From positions 806,001-870,000 of the forward strand of contig NC_013080.1 of NCBI RefSeq assembly GCF_000142805.1: 64,000 bases of DNA, read 5' to 3'. Shown piece by piece: positions 56,197 to 64,000 of the stretch (its first letter is position 1; each line of letters begins with the position of its first letter). The translations under genes were made by a program, and so were the position numbers. Source of the DNA: Lachancea thermotolerans CBS 6340 (taxonomy: Eukaryota > Ascomycota > Saccharomycetes > Saccharomycetales > Saccharomycetaceae). The notes below the pieces were generated by a model that saw nothing but the letters and a program-made list of their open reading frames with translations, was not told the DNA's origin and did no database searches.

Positions 56197-57160
56197 AATC
56201 CTGAACATCGCCAAGTTCCTTCGTAATGTCTTCGACAGTGTTCCATTCTTGTGACTTTTCGAGCTTACAATTCCGGTGCATTAGCTTGCCAATAACTTCG
56301 CCTGGTCCTATGTGGACTGCCTTGCTGACGCCCAGCGAATTTAGGGTGTCGCAACACGCCACGAAATTAACTACGTTGCAGCTGCTCTTTGCAAAGCTTT
56401 CGAGCGCCTTATCGACATCGGTGATGCGCTTCCCGTTCAAGTTGGATATGATTGGATGCTCCAACTCACGCTTTGTGTGTAAGCCCTGGCTTTTGAGCTT
56501 TTGCCACATATGGTCGAGCAATGGTTCCTCTATACCCTGGAGGATGTTCTTATTGTGGAATGGGATATGGTAAGGGTTTTCAAGCCTCTGAATTCTACAT
56601 CGCGGCACCTGCAGAGCCAGCTCGGCAGCCCACTGTGGTGTCCCTTTACTATCCGTTGTATAACCCTGGGGAACCGTCACTACGCACTGCATTCGACTGT
56701 TGACGTTGGCGAGGTTGACGTCGGTGACGCGTAGCAAGGGCTGTAGCTCGCATTCTAGGTTTTGCGAGCGGGGAGCCGATATTGCCCAAAGCTCATATTT
56801 GTTCCCACCTGCGGCATTTATCATAAGCTTGTTCCTCAAACTTGCAATTTTCATCGTTTCTGAAAGTCCGAAAAGTCTGTTCCCGGCCCCTAGACATCCC
56901 AACTCGCCCAGCGAGTGACCTAAAAAGAGGAGCTCTTCGGCGTTGTTCTTTCGGCTCCTCCGATACAAATCAAACAGTAGGAACGAACACGCTGCAATCG
57001 ACACGGGATCTGCCGGCCGCTGTTCAATTGTTCGTGTAACCCCAATACGTCCGCTATCCCGAAAAACGGCTCGAAATGCGCTACTTCCCTCAGCTAAATA
57101 AGATCTAAACACATTCAGCGCGACGGGCGTTCCCTGGCCAGGAAACGTTATCACTTTCAT
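56180..57160 (-). CDS. MCT1: Mitochondrial malonyl-CoA:ACP transferase Mct1
   Basis: A 326-residue orthologue of YOR221C (360 aa) for type II fatty-acid synthesis in mitochondria, the route to lipoic acid. It begins MKVITFPGQGTP, the family start, directly as in yeast, with no obvious presequence. The nucleophile is Ser83 in LGHSLGE; further conserved parts are KIASLRNKLM (Arg that holds the malonyl carboxylate), VTDVNLANVNSRMQCVVT, the catalytic-His segment NPYHIPFHN and the end VHIGPGEVIGKLMHRNC. The reading frame overlaps the end of RDS2 by 17 bp tail to tail. It is divergent to the oxodicarboxylate carrier gene. Confidence 0.95.
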   Translation of the reverse strand: MKVITFPGQGTPVALNVFRSYLAEGSSAFRAVFRDSGRIGVTRTIEQRPADPVSIAACSFLLFDLYRRSRKNNAEELLFLGHSLGELGCLGAGNRLFGLSETMKIASLRNKLMINAAGGNKYELWAISAPRSQNLECELQPLLRVTDVNLANVNSRMQCVVTVPQGYTTDSKGTPQWAAELALQVPRCRIQRLENPYHIPFHNKNILQGIEEPLLDHMWQKLKSQGLHTKRELEHPIISNLNGKRITDVDKALESFAKSSCNVVNFVACCDTLNSLGVSKAVHIGPGEVIGKLMHRNCKLEKSQEWNTVEDITKELGDVQDSNSLE

Positions 57161-57322
57161 TGGATTAGAGCATTAATCTCTTGTTTACTTGTCTGTTTGT
57201 CGGTCTATAACTTCCTGATGGCCGCTTTAATTACTACATTCAATAAGCTAGGAAGAGTCATCACCGATTGTTTATCATTTCAAATTTTTCATACCCATTA
57301 TGTTAGATAAATCGATTAAAAG

Positions 57323-57330
57323 TATAAAAG
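57323..57330 (+). promoter_or_regulatory. TATA box of the ODC gene
   Basis: TATAAAAG lies 97-104 bp upstream of the ODC start, a usual distance for a yeast TATA element. Confidence 0.6.
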
Positions 57331-57426
57331 AGTCGGAGTTCGAGCGAAATCGGTCCGTAAAACAAGATCGGTAAACCCAATCAGCGGTGGTGAGTATTTC
57401 TTCATTCGTTCGCAAATACTGGAGAC

Positions 57427-58317
57427 ATGACAGACGCAAGACCCCTGCCATTTATCTACCAATTCGCCGCTGGTGCGGTTGCTGGCATTTCAGAAATCTT
57501 GGTGATGTATCCACTGGATGTCGTCAAGACCAGAATGCAGCTACAAGTGGCCGGTGGAGTCGGTCCACAGTACAACGGTGTCGTGAACTGCCTTAAACAA
57601 ATTGTCGCCAAGGAGGGTGCGTCGAGATTGTACAAGGGGATCTCGTCGCCAGTGTTGATGGAAGCGCCAAAAAGAGCAACCAAATTTGCCTGTAACGACG
57701 AGTTCCAGAAAATCTACAAGCGCGAGTTTGGGGTTGAAAAGCTGACACAATCTCTCAGTATCCTAAGTGGTGCGTCCGCAGGATGCTGCGAGGCGTTTGT
57801 TGTGGTGCCATTCGAACTTGTTAAGATTCGTTTACAAGACGTTTCGTCGAAATACAACGGCCCTGTGGACGTGGTGAAGAGAATCATTGCCCAAGAAGGT
57901 GTCCTTGCCATGTACAATGGCCTGGAGTCCACACTGTGGCGTCACGGTGTGTGGAACGCAGGTTATTTTGGTATCATCTTCCAAGTTAGATCTCTATTGC
58001 CCCAAGCGCAATCCAAGTCACAACAGACAGGCAACGACTTGATCGCCGGTACGATCGGTGGTACAATCGGCTCTTTGATGAGCACGCCTTTCGATGTTGT
58101 TAAGTCACGTGTTCAGAATACTGCTGTGGTTGCCGGTCAGGCTAGAAAGTACAACTGGTCTTGGCCTTCCATCTTCACTATCTACAGAGAAGAGGGCTTC
58201 AGCGCGCTGTACAAGGGTTTCGTGCCTAAGGTTTTGAGGCTCGGCCCCGGCGGTGGTATTCTGCTGGTGGTGTTCACTGGTATGATGGACTTCTTCAGAA
58301 CGGTCCACTACAAATAA
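57427..58317 (+). CDS. ODC1: Mitochondrial 2-oxodicarboxylate carrier
   Basis: A 296-residue member of the mitochondrial carrier family that exchanges 2-oxoadipate and 2-oxoglutarate across the inner membrane and so links to lysine and glutamate metabolism. The three carrier repeats each have the signature: PLDVVKTR, PFELVKIR and PFDVVKSR, at residues ~28, ~130 and ~222. FIYQFAAGAVAGISEIL opens helix 1. The extended yeast pair ODC1 (YPL134C) and ODC2 (YOR222W) are duplicates from the genome duplication; this single gene sits where both point. Codon use is fairly biased, so expression is likely high. It lies between MCT1 and DSC3. Confidence 0.96.
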   Translation: MTDARPLPFIYQFAAGAVAGISEILVMYPLDVVKTRMQLQVAGGVGPQYNGVVNCLKQIVAKEGASRLYKGISSPVLMEAPKRATKFACNDEFQKIYKREFGVEKLTQSLSILSGASAGCCEAFVVVPFELVKIRLQDVSSKYNGPVDVVKRIIAQEGVLAMYNGLESTLWRHGVWNAGYFGIIFQVRSLLPQAQSKSQQTGNDLIAGTIGGTIGSLMSTPFDVVKSRVQNTAVVAGQARKYNWSWPSIFTIYREEGFSALYKGFVPKVLRLGPGGGILLVVFTGMMDFFRTVHYK

Positions 58318-58836
58318 AGTTTACAGTAACACCTAACACGGACCTCGCCCTTTTAGCTACTCCTTTGTTTGAAACATATAAATGTAGTTTTGCCATGTTC
58401 AGGAAAAGTCGACACCGCACTCCTGGCCTGGCTAAGATCTCTACTATTCTTAAGTGTACCACTTTCAAAAGGTAACGAATGTACGTTCTGCCGGCCCTTG
58501 TGCCCGGATCTTGGCCCAAAAAGGACCTTCCGTGACACAAAAGGGCGCTAAGATGAACGAGATGTTCTCTCCGATGGACTTGACGCTAGATTTACACCAT
58601 GGAAAGGCATACTAGCAACACGGTTTTATAGTCCTGGTTTGATAATCCGCACGATTATTGGTTTTTTAAGATTCCAACAGATGGACTTTTCTTCGCGAGC
58701 GATGCTGTTTATATAGTTCTAATGTCTTCCTATTACCCGGATCTTCATCAAGAACAATAAACTATCATTGCCAGCTTTAAAGGGCATGTACTAGTAAGAC
58801 CTGGGGTCAGCTCAGGAACGATAGGGTAAGATAAGA
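58318..58836. other. 519-bp ODC-DSC3 intergenic region
   Basis: No protein gene seen. In S. cerevisiae I recall an H/ACA snoRNA (snR35) beside ODC2; I looked for a guide to the 18S Psi1191 region on both strands and did not find one, so no RNA gene is called. Confidence 0.45.
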
Positions 58837-59595
58837 ATGAGCGGAAGCGAGCTTGATGGCAGTCCGTCACAGGACAGAGTAGTTGTCGTGCGTTTCTCTG
58901 ATGAACAAATGGAAGATCTACCTCTGAACGTGAACAATGTATCTCTTAGCGACGTGAATACCAGCTGGCTCCGTCGCATGTGCCGGCAGCTGCGAGGCCG
59001 GTCCTTAAGCAACAGAAAGCTAAGATTCATAAGAAGCGGCCGCTTCTTAAATGCAAGCACTGATTTGCAGCTTCAGCGCTACTTCGAGAGTACAAACGAT
59101 AAGTTCTACGTGCACTGCATCGTGGGTCAGGAACTCACGCCCCAAGAACTTGCGAATGAAGATTCAGTAGATGAAACACAGCAAAATACAGAGGGGACCA
59201 CTACTCAAGCTATTGGGTTTGACAGACTTCGTGCTGTGGGCTTCAGTGACGAAGAAATCGAGCTTCTGCGGCAACGGTTTCGCAGTACTTACGGCGACCT
59301 TGAGGAGCTTTCAAGGGACAATGGTGAAGGGCAGGACATTCGACAGCTTGAGGAGCACTGGATGGAAACCGGGGCAAATGACGAAAACGACCAGTTGGGT
59401 GCCGTTGGCATCGCTAATTATAAACACAATAAAGATCTACTAATAGGGCTGGTGGTCGGATGTGTGCTTGGGGTATTCAGCTTTCTACTAATGAAACAGG
59501 AAGGTCTGTTTAACAAGCGCCAAAAGCTTGCTATGGTCGGCGGACTCCTTATAAATATGGGTTTCGGAGCTATGTTGGGTTTCTCGCGGGATTAG
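58837..59595 (+). CDS. DSC3: Dsc ubiquitin ligase subunit Dsc3
   Basis: A 252-residue orthologue of YOR223W (292 aa), a subunit of the Golgi/endosomal Dsc E3 ligase complex that marks membrane proteins for degradation. The N-terminal ~100 residues form a ubiquitin-like domain (VVVRFSDEQMEDLPLNVNNV, LRGRSLSNRKLRFIRSGRFL, FYVHCIVGQELTP). A conserved middle segment GFDRLRAVGFSDEEIELLRQRF is typical of the family. Two transmembrane helices end the protein (LLIGLVVGCVLGVFSFLLM near 205-223 and LAMVGGLLINMGFGAMLGF near 231-249). It converges on the MTP18-like gene with 54 bp between stops. Confidence 0.93.
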   Translation: MSGSELDGSPSQDRVVVVRFSDEQMEDLPLNVNNVSLSDVNTSWLRRMCRQLRGRSLSNRKLRFIRSGRFLNASTDLQLQRYFESTNDKFYVHCIVGQELTPQELANEDSVDETQQNTEGTTTQAIGFDRLRAVGFSDEEIELLRQRFRSTYGDLEELSRDNGEGQDIRQLEEHWMETGANDENDQLGAVGIANYKHNKDLLIGLVVGCVLGVFSFLLMKQEGLFNKRQKLAMVGGLLINMGFGAMLGFSRD

Positions 59596-59649
59596 ATTTA
59601 TTTACATGTGCTATGATTTGGATTTTATCTACTAGTCAAATCGGATATC

Positions 59650-60273
59650 TTACTCTTGCTTGTCGTGCTCGGGGTGGAACACTTGCTCTAGCAAACGCTC
59701 GATTGGCTTATCGAAAATGTAAGGCAACGCGGGAACTACACTCAATCCGAGACCAATGGGACCCCAAGTCCTTAGCGCTGCATTTTTGGGGAACGCCTTG
59801 TTGAACCACTTTCCAGAGTACTTGACTGTGGAGTGAATGGTGAAAGCTGGGAGACCCATGGAAGCCACGCTTTGAAAGATCATTCTTTCTAGTCCGACCA
59901 TTTTCCAGTCGGGCAACTTCTCTAGTGTGCCTTTCTCGACCATGTTTGGGTCCACAGGTGGTACAGGGTCCCAAGGTTTCAGCCCCTCCCTGTATCTGCC
60001 CTCTTTCTGCAGTTTTGCCACCCAAGCAGTGTAAGACACATCGCCCAGTATGTAAGCCCACGAAACACCGTAACCTAGTTTGACAAGAAGAGGCGAAAAC
60101 ACGGGTCTGAATGACTCGCCGATATCGGATGTGTAAGCCACATATCTGTGAGACGCAAGGGCGATGGTCCTCAAGCGGCTCGCGTATGCAGCGTAACGAA
60201 CACTGGAATCAGTACTATCTGGGAGATGAGTTTCAGCGTACTCAGAAGACGGAGATTTGGTTGGCGCGCTCAT
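59650..60273 (-). CDS. MTP18/MTFP1-like mitochondrial inner-membrane protein
   Basis: A 207-residue protein of the mitochondrial fission process 1 family. It matches human MTFP1 in order: RYVAYTSDIGESFRPVFSP against RYLGYANEVGEAFRSLVP, LGYGVSWAYILGD against LSYGVASSYVLAD, FQSVASMGLPAFTI against WQALASVAIPGFTI, and a final segment with GLGLSVVPALPYIFDKPIERLL against GLLTIPIIIHPIDRSVDFLL. Three or four hydrophobic helices are visible. In animals MTFP1 sits in the inner membrane and affects fission and coupling. I know of no S. cerevisiae counterpart, and the S. cerevisiae map has none between DSC3 and RPB8, so it was probably lost there. The role in this yeast is unknown. Confidence 0.9.
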   Translation of the reverse strand: MSAPTKSPSSEYAETHLPDSTDSSVRYAAYASRLRTIALASHRYVAYTSDIGESFRPVFSPLLVKLGYGVSWAYILGDVSYTAWVAKLQKEGRYREGLKPWDPVPPVDPNMVEKGTLEKLPDWKMVGLERMIFQSVASMGLPAFTIHSTVKYSGKWFNKAFPKNAALRTWGPIGLGLSVVPALPYIFDKPIERLLEQVFHPEHDKQE

Positions 60274-60501
60274 TGCTCTTACTCGGTGTAGGTAAGTATT
60301 AGATAGAAGTTATGATTTGTAAATCTCCTAAAAACTCAAGGCAGCCAAAAACTACAGCACGCAAATTATTCGAGGGTATGGCGGAGATTGAAAAACGAAG
60401 GCCGAAGAATCATGCAGGTAAGAGGTCCTCTATTATTAGTTAGTATACAGTATATTTAGAGCGTTTTTGGTGGTCAATAATGCAGTTTCTACGAGCTCAC
60501 C

Positions 60502-60936
60502 TTAACGGCGAACTAATAGGTAGGCGTTTTCCTGCTTCAGGTTGCTGAGACCACGGTAGTTACCCTCTAGTCTCATCAGAAGCCCGCCAAACGAGTAGTA
60601 AACGGCAATCAAGTCCTTCTTGCCAGCAACTTCTTCGAAACGGTACGCAGTCCCGTACATGACATAGTCGTAGTCGTCCGCTAGCGATCTCTCGCCAGGC
60701 TGTGGAGCCCTCCAGGAGCCACCCTGCACTGTCTCTGAGCCGTCGATCGACAAAGTCGATGACAACATCACAGTCAAGGTGTCATTAACACGGACAGGGA
60801 AGAGCTCCGTGTTGATGTCGACGGTGAGCAGAAATTCCTGTGACGTGGAATGCGCTTCTATCCGCGAAACTTTGTTGTAGCGTCCTAAGTCGACCTCAGT
60901 AACTTGGAAGATATCGTCAAACAGCGTGGTAGACAT
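60502..60936 (-). CDS. RPB8: RNA polymerase I/II/III common subunit Rpb8 (ABC14.5)
   Basis: A 144-residue protein (yeast YOR224C, 146 aa) shared by all three polymerases, a beta-barrel that binds the largest subunit. I choose the ATG at 60936, giving [20 protein letters not shown], matching yeast [20 protein letters not shown]. An ATG at 61005 in the same frame would add 23 unconserved residues and lies inside a PAC-like promoter element, so it is unlikely to be used. Conserved parts: [40 protein letters not shown] and the end [10 protein letters not shown]. Expected to be coregulated with ribosome synthesis from its promoter. Confidence 0.97.
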   Translation of the reverse strand: MSTTLFDDIFQVTEVDLGRYNKVSRIEAHSTSQEFLLTVDINTELFPVRVNDTLTVMLSSTLSIDGSETVQGGSWRAPQPGERSLADDYDYVMYGTAYRFEEVAGKKDLIAVYYSFGGLLMRLEGNYRGLSNLKQENAYLLVRR

Positions 60937-60999
60937 GTTGGTGAAGCGAGTGGAGCGTGCTAGTCGACCAAATTCCAGCTTCCTCGCTATGCGCAGATA

Positions 61000-61019
61000 G
61001 CTCATCTCAAAAATTTTTC
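61000..61019 (-). promoter_or_regulatory. PAC-like and RRPE element of RPB8
   Basis: Read on the minus strand, GAAAAATTTTT (61019-61009) is followed at once by GAGATGAGC (61008-61000), an RRPE next to a PAC-like core, about 65-83 bp upstream of the RPB8 ATG. Confidence 0.65.
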
Positions 61020-61214
61020 AGAATCGAGAAACCTGGATCGTGATATACGAGAATTGGTATTACAGCGGGTATCCCATTTTCCTGGGGGCCAGCCCAGCTC
61101 ATCGCTCTCATAACGTCAACGAATTATACTAAACACATTACTTAACTACACCGTGCAGAGCGCACAACTTCCCCCTATCCGTGGCTCTTTACTGCTATCC
61201 ACATGCTTCCCTGC

Positions 61215-61742
61215 TTATTTCAAAACCGTGGACTTCCGCTTGGATCTGTAGTCCTTGATGGCAGCCTTAATGGCGTCCTCAGCTAGCATGCTGCAATGCA
61301 GTTTGACCGGAGGCAGACTGAGCTCCTTGGCAATCTCGGTGTTTTTAATCTGCGACGCAACGTCCAAGGTCTTGCCACGTACCAGCTCGGTCATGTACGA
61401 GCTGGATGCAATGGCAGACCCGCAGCCGAAGGTCTTGAATTTAACGTTTTCAATAACACCTGTGTCGTCGTTAACTTGGATTTGCAGCTTCATCACGTCA
61501 CCGCATGCAGGTGCGCCCACCAGCCCTGTGCCGACGTTTTCGAGGTTCTTGTCAAGCGAACCCACGTTTCTTGGATTTGTGTAGTGGTCAATGACCTTTG
61601 GGTGGTACGCCCTGCGCGCAGGTTGCGCTACAGGGTTGCCCACGAACCTAGGAACTGCTGCACCCGTTACGGGTACGGGCGCCCGAAGAACGCTTCTGGC
61701 CGAAGCCCCTAGCGAGTTTCTTGCTAGTAGTGTTCTGAACAT
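61215..61742 (-). CDS. ISU1: Iron-sulfur cluster scaffold protein Isu
   Basis: A 175-residue mitochondrial scaffold on which Nfs1-Isd11 and frataxin assemble [2Fe-2S] clusters. The first ~44 residues form an Arg/Ala-rich presequence, then AYHPKVIDHYTNPRNVGSLD starts the mature protein. The cluster ligands Cys80 (GAPACGD), Cys107 (FGCGSAIAS) and Cys150 (LHCSMLA) and Asp82 are present. LPPVK at 143-147 is the Ssq1 (Hsp70) binding motif. Yeast ISU1 (YPL135W) and ISU2 (YOR226C) are duplicates; this is the single pre-duplication gene in the predicted place. The C-terminus is short and basic (SKRKSTVLK). Confidence 0.97.
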   Translation of the reverse strand: MFRTLLARNSLGASARSVLRAPVPVTGAAVPRFVGNPVAQPARRAYHPKVIDHYTNPRNVGSLDKNLENVGTGLVGAPACGDVMKLQIQVNDDTGVIENVKFKTFGCGSAIASSSYMTELVRGKTLDVASQIKNTEIAKELSLPPVKLHCSMLAEDAIKAAIKDYRSKRKSTVLK

Positions 61743-63557
61743 TGCGAAGTGTAATATAGACCTGTTCTTTTGGCAAAAAACCGATAATTTCCGGAAAAGA
61801 AGATTTCGGTTCCGAGGCGGTTTTTCTGGCTGTGATCGCTAAAACCTTGTCTGAGTAGCTCTTGGACGAGTGTTTGATGGCAAAAGGCTTCTTATGAGTT
61901 CGTGGCTCTTTTCAGCTGGAAAAATCTCTTTTAAGATTCTTGGACCCAGTTCTTGTCTCTTTTGTCAGCGACTTTTGTGATGTCTGATTCTAGGTTTAAT
62001 CTGCCCTTTACTTACAAACCTATCTTTAATATATATGTCACGCTAAAGAAGAAAATCTACTTCACTCGGGAACGGATTTAGACGGCGCGCATAGCCCGGT
62101 CTTTACGTCCGGAGTGATTCTGGGTGATGTCAATGGCTCGTCATGAGTCACGTTGAATAGCATTACCCGGCTCTGATGGCGCCATGTAATTTTTGTGGGG
62201 TTAAAAAGTGTAGCCGCCGATAGTAATGTCTCCCTCTTGGACTTCACTTTTAGCCTGGCCAATTAGTACGCAGAGAGAATGGAGAAAGAAGCGCCGGGGA
62301 AAAGATCCCAGAGTACAAGCGGCCTGATTATGTAGTGTTATTTAGGAAAGCGGCAGCCGCGGTCAAGGCGTGTGGCACGAAAGGGAACGCCTAGACTAGA
62401 CTTTCGAACGGCAGTTGTGGTCCGTGCGAATTCCCCGCTGGGGAGATCAGGGTTTCTAGCATCTACGTTGCAAACTTCGACGTTGACTCCCCTGTCTGAA
62501 GGGCCAGAAAGGGGTGCTGGTTTAGGGACACGCATAGCACCTCCAATTAGATCAGTTTCCGGCTTTCCGTCGGAAAGTTGGAGAGCGCTCCAGGAGAGGC
62601 AGCTTAAAGCTACGCTGCGTGCCCGAAGCCACTGATAAGAAGTTACCGGAATCGAGTCTTTTCCGTTGGAAAAATGTCTAATCTATTTCGACTCGGAAAC
62701 GTGCTTTTTTCGGGTGCTCTTGTGGCAGATGCAGAACAGTTTTTTCTAAGAAGCCACACAGATGACCCCGATTGGGATCAAGTATACTAAGGCAGATGAA
62801 TCCGACAAACACGAGACGCGGGACTCCGGAAAACATGGCGGGCTAGGTCACAGTTTTTTCGCCAAAGGTTTTAGAGCTTTGTTCTTTAGGGCGATATCGG
62901 ACACGACGCGCATAAATGACCAAAATGGCATGGCATTCCGCAACGTGACGTGAAAGGGATTTTGTAACATAGTCTGCCAGTTCTCGGCAAAGCATCAGTG
63001 CAAGCGGCGTGTTTCCTTTTTAGCGGCTATTCGCAGCGGCGTGTTGTTCCTGAGTTTCAAGAGGAATCCAGGCTCCCCCCGTCGCTTCAAGCCGGACATT
63101 GAAGTAAACATCGTGTTGTTTCACTCCTACAAACCGCATAACATGGCTCTGCACTGCACGCTTTTCTGGGCCGTCGAGCGTTACCGCACCGTCCGGCGTG
63201 CTGCCAGGAAGCTTCCCACGTCTGCATGCCTTGAATGAACGGCGCAAGACTTTCCGTCGATAGTGACTATCCGCGTCGTCCCAACCGGTGCTCTGCGTGC
63301 TTTCTATACCTCGGAAACGTGTGCTGGGGAGCAGCGGGTGTAAAAAAGCCACGCGATGTCTCAGCTCGATGTGTAGGGTGGGCCAGGTGAACTCTGCGCG
63401 AAACAGGAGCACAATAATATGTGTGTCACCATGTACGTGCTACACTCCTATCATCGAAAATTGGCCAAACCTACTCATTACAAACCAGTGCCCATTTTTT
63501 AATGTGGAGACTCCATCATTGACTTCATCGAAACTCCTTAAGTACTGTAAGCAGCGA
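61743..63557. other. 1.8-kb divergent region, ISU1 to HER1/GIP3
   Basis: No gene accepted. Short frames (62372-62635 plus, 63020-63412 minus, the latter from GTG only) lack recognisable content. Three palindromes of TTTCC/GGAAA type occur: TTTCCGGAAA at 61788-61797, a 7-1-7 palindrome at 62563-62577 (CTTTCCG/CGGAAAG) and TTTTCC-GTT-GGAAAA at 62659-62673. Confidence 0.5.
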
Positions 63558-64000
63558 ATGTCCAAGTCACTCGACGTTGACGTCGACGTCGACTGGCTCT
63601 ACAAAGGCAAAAGAAAGGCTAAGCAGGCGCGGCGCGAGCGCTCCAACTCTGTCAGCAATGGCTCTCTGAGCCATGTCGCGGCAAATCAAGCGCCACTCCA
63701 AGATGCGGCTCCTGAGAGCCCCAAACCAAAGCCCGCGACCTCGGAAACGAAGTCTCCGCCCAGTACTCCCAAGCGGTCCTCTTCTGTGAGCGACAAGTCC
63801 AAGAAATCCCTCTTCGGCACTCTCTTCCGGAGGAACAGCCATGGCTCCGGAGATAGGCCGTCTATCCCTATTCCCCTGCCCAAAAGCCGTTCTAATTCAA
63901 ACGCCAGTTCACACGCGCCTGAGAAACCCTCTGGGCATTCCAACGGCACTGGCGCTATGAACGCGGCAGTGTCTCAGTATCTGAATGAACCGTCTTCTCC
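63558..64000 (+). CDS. HER1: HER1/GIP3 homologue, 3' end missing
   Basis: The frame opens at ATG 63558 and runs without a stop to the end of the window, 147 codons. The first in-frame ATG is used. The N-terminus reads MSKSLDVDVDVDWLYKGKRK, then a basic, Ser/Pro-rich region with repeated SPKP, SPPSTPKRSSSVS and KSLFGTLFRRN motifs. S. cerevisiae HER1 (YOR227W) and GIP3 (YPL137C) are large paralogous proteins that follow ISU2 and ISU1 in divergent orientation, exactly as here; Gip3 binds the Glc7 phosphatase and Her1 is ER-related with unclear function. I rely mainly on synteny and the disordered basic N-terminus, so the name is likely but not proved. Confidence 0.7.
   Translation, partial: MSKSLDVDVDVDWLYKGKRKAKQARRERSNSVSNGSLSHVAANQAPLQDAAPESPKPKPATSETKSPPSTPKRSSSVSDKSKKSLFGTLFRRNSHGSGDRPSIPIPLPKSRSNSNASSHAPEKPSGHSNGTGAMNAAVSQYLNEPSS

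Noticed and set aside
58318-58836. snR35 H/ACA snoRNA expected by synteny next to the ODC gene
   Set aside because: I searched both strands for a guide complementary to the 18S sequence around Psi1191 (TTGAG/CTCAA-type cores plus AATTAA) and found none, and no convincing H box and ACA pair. A covariance-model search would decide.
61003-61005. RPB8 start 23 codons upstream
   Set aside because: The extension is unconserved and the ATG lies within a PAC-like promoter element; the ATG at 60936 matches the yeast N-terminus.
63020-63412. 130-codon minus-strand frame upstream of HER1/GIP3
   Set aside because: Opens only at a GTG and matches nothing I know.

Overview
This window is nuclear DNA of a budding yeast in the family Saccharomycetaceae that never went through the whole-genome duplication. 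Lachancea is my best guess for the genus, but I cannot prove genus or species by eye. Nearly every protein matches a Saccharomyces cerevisiae gene that I recognise. CTG codons fall where S. cerevisiae has Leu (for example in RPB10), so the CTG-Ser yeasts are excluded. The genes interleave two S. cerevisiae tracks, the right arm of chromosome XV (YOR204-YOR227) and the left arm of chromosome XVI (YPL119-YPL137). That is the double conserved synteny expected of a lineage that branched before the duplication.

Layout. 1-19.3 kb: the 3' part of DED1/DBP1, a tRNA-Cys, then TFB2, RET1, MEI5, NOC2, GEP3 and VPS30, which form one inverted block relative to S. cerevisiae; then a divergent ribonucleotide reductase large subunit and RNY1. 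19.3-32.4 kb: SPC29, PTP2, KAP120, NPT1, NAN1, RPB10. 32.4-42.5 kb: MGM1, an intron-containing HHO1, TBF1, STE4, and the YEATS genes SAS5 and TAF14, each with a 9-nt first exon. 42.8-53.9 kb: AIM41, RUD3, RFC1, STE13, RPL5, RCN2. 54-64 kb: COX11, RDS2, MCT1, an oxodicarboxylate carrier, DSC3, an MTP18-like gene with no S. cerevisiae counterpart known to me, RPB8, ISU1, and the start of a HER1/GIP3 homologue that runs off the window.

Themes. Most genes are housekeeping: Pol I/II/III subunits and TFIIH (RET1, RPB8, RPB10, TFB2), ribosome synthesis (NOC2, NAN1, RPL5, KAP120), chromatin (HHO1, TBF1, SAS5, TAF14), pheromone response (STE4, STE13) and mitochondria (GEP3, MGM1, AIM41, COX11, MCT1, ODC, ISU1, MTP18-like). 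Promoter logic can be read directly in several places: RRPE/PAC-type pairs at RET1, NOC2, NAN1/RPB10 and RPB8; a URS1 core at MEI5; an exact 12-bp array of Tbf1-like sites at TBF1 itself; and Rap1-like plus four CACGTG sites at RPL5. I saw no transposon, viral relic, CRISPR array or centromere.

The most interesting items are the extra ribonucleotide reductase subunit whose N-terminal ATP cone has lost the dATP-sensing residues, the Tbf1-site array, the shared first intron of the YEATS neighbours, the intron-bearing single-domain linker histone, and the clean inversion bounded by a tRNA gene and the extra RNR gene.
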